DNA of 64,000 nt, taken from Anaeromassilibacillus sp. An200 (GTDB lineage: Bacteria > Bacillota > Clostridia > Oscillospirales > Acutalibacteraceae). The first letter of the stretch is position 1; each line of letters begins with the position of its first letter. The stretch covers positions 1 through 64,000 of the forward strand of contig NZ_NFJU01000015.1 of NCBI RefSeq assembly GCF_002160025.1. The letters are read 5' to 3'. Below the pieces are notes generated by a model. It did not search any database and was not told the origin of the DNA. It was given only the letters and a program-made list of their open reading frames with translations. A program made the translations under genes and the position numbers. Positions 61,419 to 64,000 of the stretch are shown piece after piece.

Positions 61419-62213
61419 ATGAAAATGATACAGGAACACATTTTGGATCAGGACGCACAGCTTGTCGGCTATCTGCATGATCCTTCTCCGGAAATCCCCG
61501 ATCGCACCGACCGTCCCGCCGTACTGATCTGCCCCGGCGGCGCCTATGAGTTTTGTTCCGATCGCGAGGCTGATCCGCCCGCCTTCGCTTTTCTCAAGCG
61601 CGGTTATCAGGCCTTTGTGCTGCGCTACACGGTAGGCAAGGAAAAAGCGCGCGGGATGCAGCCTCTGCGCGAGGTGTCCGCCGCTCTTTCGCTCCTGCGC
61701 GAGCATGCGAAGGAATGGCATATTATCCCGGACCAGATTGCGGTCATGGGATTTTCCGCAGGCGGACATCTGGCGGCCAGCCTGGGAGTTCTGTGGGACT
61801 TGCCTGAGCTCGGCTGCCCGGACGGCAAAAACCGCCCGGACGCACTGATCCTGTGCTATCCTGTCATCACCTCGGGTGAATTTGCCCACCGGCAGTCTCT
61901 CCAGAATGTATCCGGCGAGGCAGACCCGGACAAGCAGACCTTCTGGTCGCTGGAAACCCATGTAAGCGGGAAAACACCTCCCGCTTTCCTGTGGCACACT
62001 TATGAGGATGATGCCGTACCGGTGGAAAATTCCCTCCTGTTTGTGTCCGCTCTGCGCCGCGCTGGAGTTTCGTGCGAATTCCATCTGTTTGAACAAGGTG
62101 TACATGGCCTGTCGCTGTGCAATGTGGACGTGGCGACTCCCATGCGCCCCACCGCTCCCTGGATGGATCTGTGCCTGACCTGGCTGGGGAACCGCTTTGC
62201 TTTTGAGGAGTAA
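61419..62213 (+). CDS. Alpha/beta hydrolase (carbohydrate esterase-like)
   Basis: This is a 264-residue protein. ATG at 61419 has GAGGAG 11 nt upstream; a GTG at 61407 is in frame but lies on top of that site. PAVLICPGGAYEFCSDREADPPAFAFLKRGYQAFVLRY is the oxyanion-side HGG-like segment, S in VMGFSAGGHLAAS is the nucleophile, and D in TYEDDAVP and H in QGVHGLSL complete the triad. It resembles BD-FAE and acetyl xylan esterase-like enzymes. It has no signal peptide. It lies 5 bp before a HAD hydrolase gene. Confidence 0.9.
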   Translation: MKMIQEHILDQDAQLVGYLHDPSPEIPDRTDRPAVLICPGGAYEFCSDREADPPAFAFLKRGYQAFVLRYTVGKEKARGMQPLREVSAALSLLREHAKEWHIIPDQIAVMGFSAGGHLAASLGVLWDLPELGCPDGKNRPDALILCYPVITSGEFAHRQSLQNVSGEADPDKQTFWSLETHVSGKTPPAFLWHTYEDDAVPVENSLLFVSALRRAGVSCEFHLFEQGVHGLSLCNVDVATPMRPTAPWMDLCLTWLGNRFAFEE

Positions 62214-62218
62214 CCGCC

Positions 62219-62836
62219 ATGATACGCAACATTGTGTTTGATATGGGAAACGTGCTGTTGTTCTACGAGCCCAAGCCATATATTGCACGGGAAATCTCCG
62301 ATCCGGAAGCTGGACGCCTGCTTTTTGACGCCTGCTTCGGCGGCTCCGAATGGAAGCAGCTTGACGCGGGCACCATCACAGAGGAGGAAGCGCTCGCCTC
62401 CATGCAGACTCATGTTCCCCCGGAACTGCGCGGCGATCTGGCCCGCCTGTTCGCCGGATGGCCGGATTGTATGTCCCCTGTGCCGGGGATGGAGGAGGTT
62501 GTCGCTGCGCTTCAGGAAAAAGGCTTCCGCTGCCTGGTGCTCTCCAATGCCAGCGTGCGGTTTCCGGTTTTGGTGGAACGCTTTTCTATTCTGCGCCGCA
62601 TTGAGGAGCGCTTTGTGTCCGCCTACTACCATCTGTTGAAGCCATCACATGAAATTTACGAGCGGTTTTTACAGGAATTTTCACTCAACCCGCAGGAATG
62701 TCTGTTCTTCGATGATTTGCAGGAAAATGTAGACGGAGCGATTGCTTGTGGGATCCATGCTCACCGCTTTTGCGGAAAAAACGATGCAGTCAACACACTC
62801 CGGCAATTCGGGATCGCGCTGGATTTTCTCGCATAA
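62219..62836 (+). CDS. HAD family hydrolase
   Basis: This 205-residue protein has the HAD nucleophile D8 in NIVFDMGNVLLFY, motif II in LVLSNAS, a motif III lysine in LLKPSHEIYERFL, and motif IV FFDDLQENVDGA. The alpha-helical cap (about 20-90) puts it with YihX-like sugar-phosphate or haloacid dehalogenase-type phosphatases. It is translated right after the esterase-like hydrolase. Confidence 0.92.
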   Translation: MIRNIVFDMGNVLLFYEPKPYIAREISDPEAGRLLFDACFGGSEWKQLDAGTITEEEALASMQTHVPPELRGDLARLFAGWPDCMSPVPGMEEVVAALQEKGFRCLVLSNASVRFPVLVERFSILRRIEERFVSAYYHLLKPSHEIYERFLQEFSLNPQECLFFDDLQENVDGAIACGIHAHRFCGKNDAVNTLRQFGIALDFLA

Positions 62837-62865
62837 AACGGCGCAGAAAAAGGAGGAACTTCATC

Positions 62866-63408
62866 ATGAAATATGAAGCAGGACAAATGGAGGAACAGGC
62901 CGTTCTGGAAACCGCGGCCAAAATGTGCGCCGCCGCACGCACCGCCCCAAAGGCCAAAGGGTTGGATCGGATTGTCACGCTGGTTCTGACAGGAGAGGAA
63001 AAAGACGCTCTTGCCGATAAAATGCACGAAGTGGCAAACCGTGAATTTGGGGACGCGCCATCCACCTTTCATCGCGACGCGGAAAATCTGCGCGCCGCCT
63101 CGGCTGTGGTTCTCATTGGCATCCGTCCGATGCCGCGAGGCCTTGCGTACTGCTCGCTCTGCGGCTTCGCGAACTGTGCCGCGTGCCGGGAAGCCGGGGG
63201 CCGGTGCAGCTTCGATGGGATTGATCTTGGAATTGCACTGGGCTCCGCTGTGAGCGTTGCCGCTGACAACCGTGTGGACAGCCGGATCATGTACACCATC
63301 GGCAAAACCGCTGAGGAAATGGGCTATATCAACGAGCCGGTTATCTGGCATGGGATTCCTCTGAGCATCACCGGAAAAAGCATTTTCTTTGATCGCCCGG
63401 TAAAATAA
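62866..63408 (+). CDS. DUF2148 (ferredoxin domain) protein
   Basis: This 180-residue protein starts after AAGGAGG. Residues about 1-80 are a nitroreductase-like helical part (AAKMCAAARTAPKAKGLDRI). C-terminal cysteines in AYCSLCGFANCAACREAGGRC form a cluster-binding motif, and FDGIDLGIALGSAVSVAADNRVDSRIMYTIGKTA is the DUF2148 core. It is found mainly in strict anaerobes. The function is unknown; a redox role is likely. It follows the HAD gene by 29 bp. Confidence 0.9.
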   Translation: MKYEAGQMEEQAVLETAAKMCAAARTAPKAKGLDRIVTLVLTGEEKDALADKMHEVANREFGDAPSTFHRDAENLRAASAVVLIGIRPMPRGLAYCSLCGFANCAACREAGGRCSFDGIDLGIALGSAVSVAADNRVDSRIMYTIGKTAEEMGYINEPVIWHGIPLSITGKSIFFDRPVK

Positions 63409-63433
63409 GATATCTCCAAGCTTTCATAATAAG

Positions 63434-63480
63434 AAAAAAGCGGTTGGATCCGGATTTCACCTGGATCCAACCGCTTTTTT
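63434..63480. terminator. Bidirectional intrinsic terminator
   Basis: AAAAAAGCGGTTGGATCC and its complement form a perfect stem with A and T runs on either side, between converging genes. Confidence 0.92.
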
Positions 63481-63491
63481 GGAAACATGCT

Positions 63492-63824
63492 TTATTCTTC
63501 GAGCTGAATACCCAGAAGCTCTGCAATCTCCTCCGGCTTAAGACCGGATTTCTGTGCCTGCTGCACAATCTCCTGCAGCTTCTGCTTCTTCGATTTTCTG
63601 CGCTTGCGCGGCTGCTTGGGCGCCAGAATTTCTTTCTTTTTGGCTTCAAGCGCTTTGATGCGCTCGCGCAGCGAAGCAATTTTTCCATCAAAAGCGGACA
63701 CAGTCTCCTGCTTTTTAGCCTCCTGATCCGCAATAGACTGACGAAGCGCCTCTATTTTTGCATCCATTTCAGCGGCTCTTTCTTCCGCACTGCGGCGCAC
63801 ACGTTTCACCTCAGACTCCGACAT
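63492..63824 (-). CDS. Small basic coiled-coil protein, unknown function
   Basis: This 110-residue protein starts after AGAAAGGAG. Residues about 8-65 form a charged coiled coil with heptad-like spacing (EMDAKIEALRQSIADQEAKK, FDGKIASLRERIKALEAKK). Residues 68-85 are very basic (PKQPRKRRKSKKQK). The C-terminus (KSGLKPEEIAELLGIQLEE) looks like a small helix-turn-helix-like tail. It could be a nucleoid- or RNA-associated protein or a mobilisation accessory protein. No family is recognised. 63825-64000 shows no gene. Confidence 0.75.
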   Translation of the reverse strand: MSESEVKRVRRSAEERAAEMDAKIEALRQSIADQEAKKQETVSAFDGKIASLRERIKALEAKKKEILAPKQPRKRRKSKKQKLQEIVQQAQKSGLKPEEIAELLGIQLEE

Positions 63825-64000
63825 ATGAAATCTCCTTTCTTTCTTAGAGCTCGATTGAACAAAGAAAAAAGCGCCGGAATCTTCATTCGATTCCGATCCG
63901 TTTTGACGCAAAAAGCTGCCGTCATGGGGAATAACGATGTTTATAATTTTTCAAATGAGCTCTAGCAAGCAATAAAAATTATAATATGCTTAGAGTATCA

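Noticed and set aside
1-64000. CRISPR array
   Set aside because: No series of regularly spaced identical repeats was seen; the only tandem repeats are coding (glgA and the Q-rich gene) or the two-unit repeat at 48.8 kb.

Overview
The window looks like chromosomal DNA of an anaerobic, spore-forming Firmicute of the class Clostridia, probably near the Oscillospiraceae/Ruminococcaceae. The reasons are strong AGGAGG-type ribosome binding sites, moderately high GC, promoters of the form TTGnnn-17-TACAAT, a T-box valS leader, the sporulation-type proteins YtaF and LysM-GH18 (SleL/YaaH-like), a Bce-type resistance module, a GlpP antiterminator with an FAD/Fe-S glycerol-3-phosphate oxidase set, and DUF2148/DUF1667 proteins typical of strict anaerobes. 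The genus cannot be fixed from the sequence alone.

Layout. 1-2850 is the right end of an integrated mobile element (MazF-like protein with a cysteine tail, excisionase, tyrosine integrase) abutting the 3' end of tRNA-Leu(CAA). A decayed half copy of the same tRNA lies just beyond it. 3.3-14.6 kb is a run of small metabolic and stress genes: DUF2871, DUF6171, GH51 arabinofuranosidase with a divergent AraC regulator, a ZIP metal transporter, GNAT, YtaF, two ArsC/Spx-like proteins, DUF896, a candidate small RNA, an XRE membrane regulator, a methyltransferase, a glycogen synthase with an unusual repetitive N-terminal tail, and DUF3795. 14.7-19.3 kb is a complete Bce-type module (response regulator, kinase, ABC ATPase, FtsX permease). 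19.4-26 kb holds an SGNH hydrolase, an amino-acid ABC importer and a YtrA-type operon. 26.1-30.0 kb is a glycerol-3-phosphate regulon: glpP, then a leader with an intrinsic terminator, then three overlapping oxidase genes. 30.2-33.6 kb carries MATE and fructose PTS genes. 33.7-38.2 kb is a moxR-DUF58-transglutaminase operon. 38.4-40.5 kb pairs an aldehyde dehydrogenase with a sirtuin. 40.6-47.2 kb has a heterodimeric ABC exporter and T-box controlled valS. 47.4-48.6 kb is a LysM-GH18 protein. 49-57.1 kb is an arginine operon in the order argG-H-C-J-B-D-F, with an ArgR-box match upstream. 57.4-63.8 kb carries a flavin reductase, an unusual GNAT plus glutamine-rich GHSRGG serine-hydrolase-like operon, a nitroreductase, a hydrolase-HAD-DUF2148 cluster and a small basic coiled-coil protein.

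How the parts work together. Most of the window is housekeeping with visible local control: a T-box for valine, an ARG box for arginine, GlpP antitermination for glycerol-3-phosphate, Bce sensing of peptide antibiotics, and YtrA-type repression. The least explained pieces are the two-gene operon at 57.9-60.5 kb, the 28-residue repeat tail on glycogen synthase with a possible internal start, the palindrome shared by the XRE regulator and glycogen synthase promoters, the orphan RNA at about 9.8-9.99 kb, and the repeats around the integrase. No CRISPR array, rRNA or complete insertion sequence was seen.
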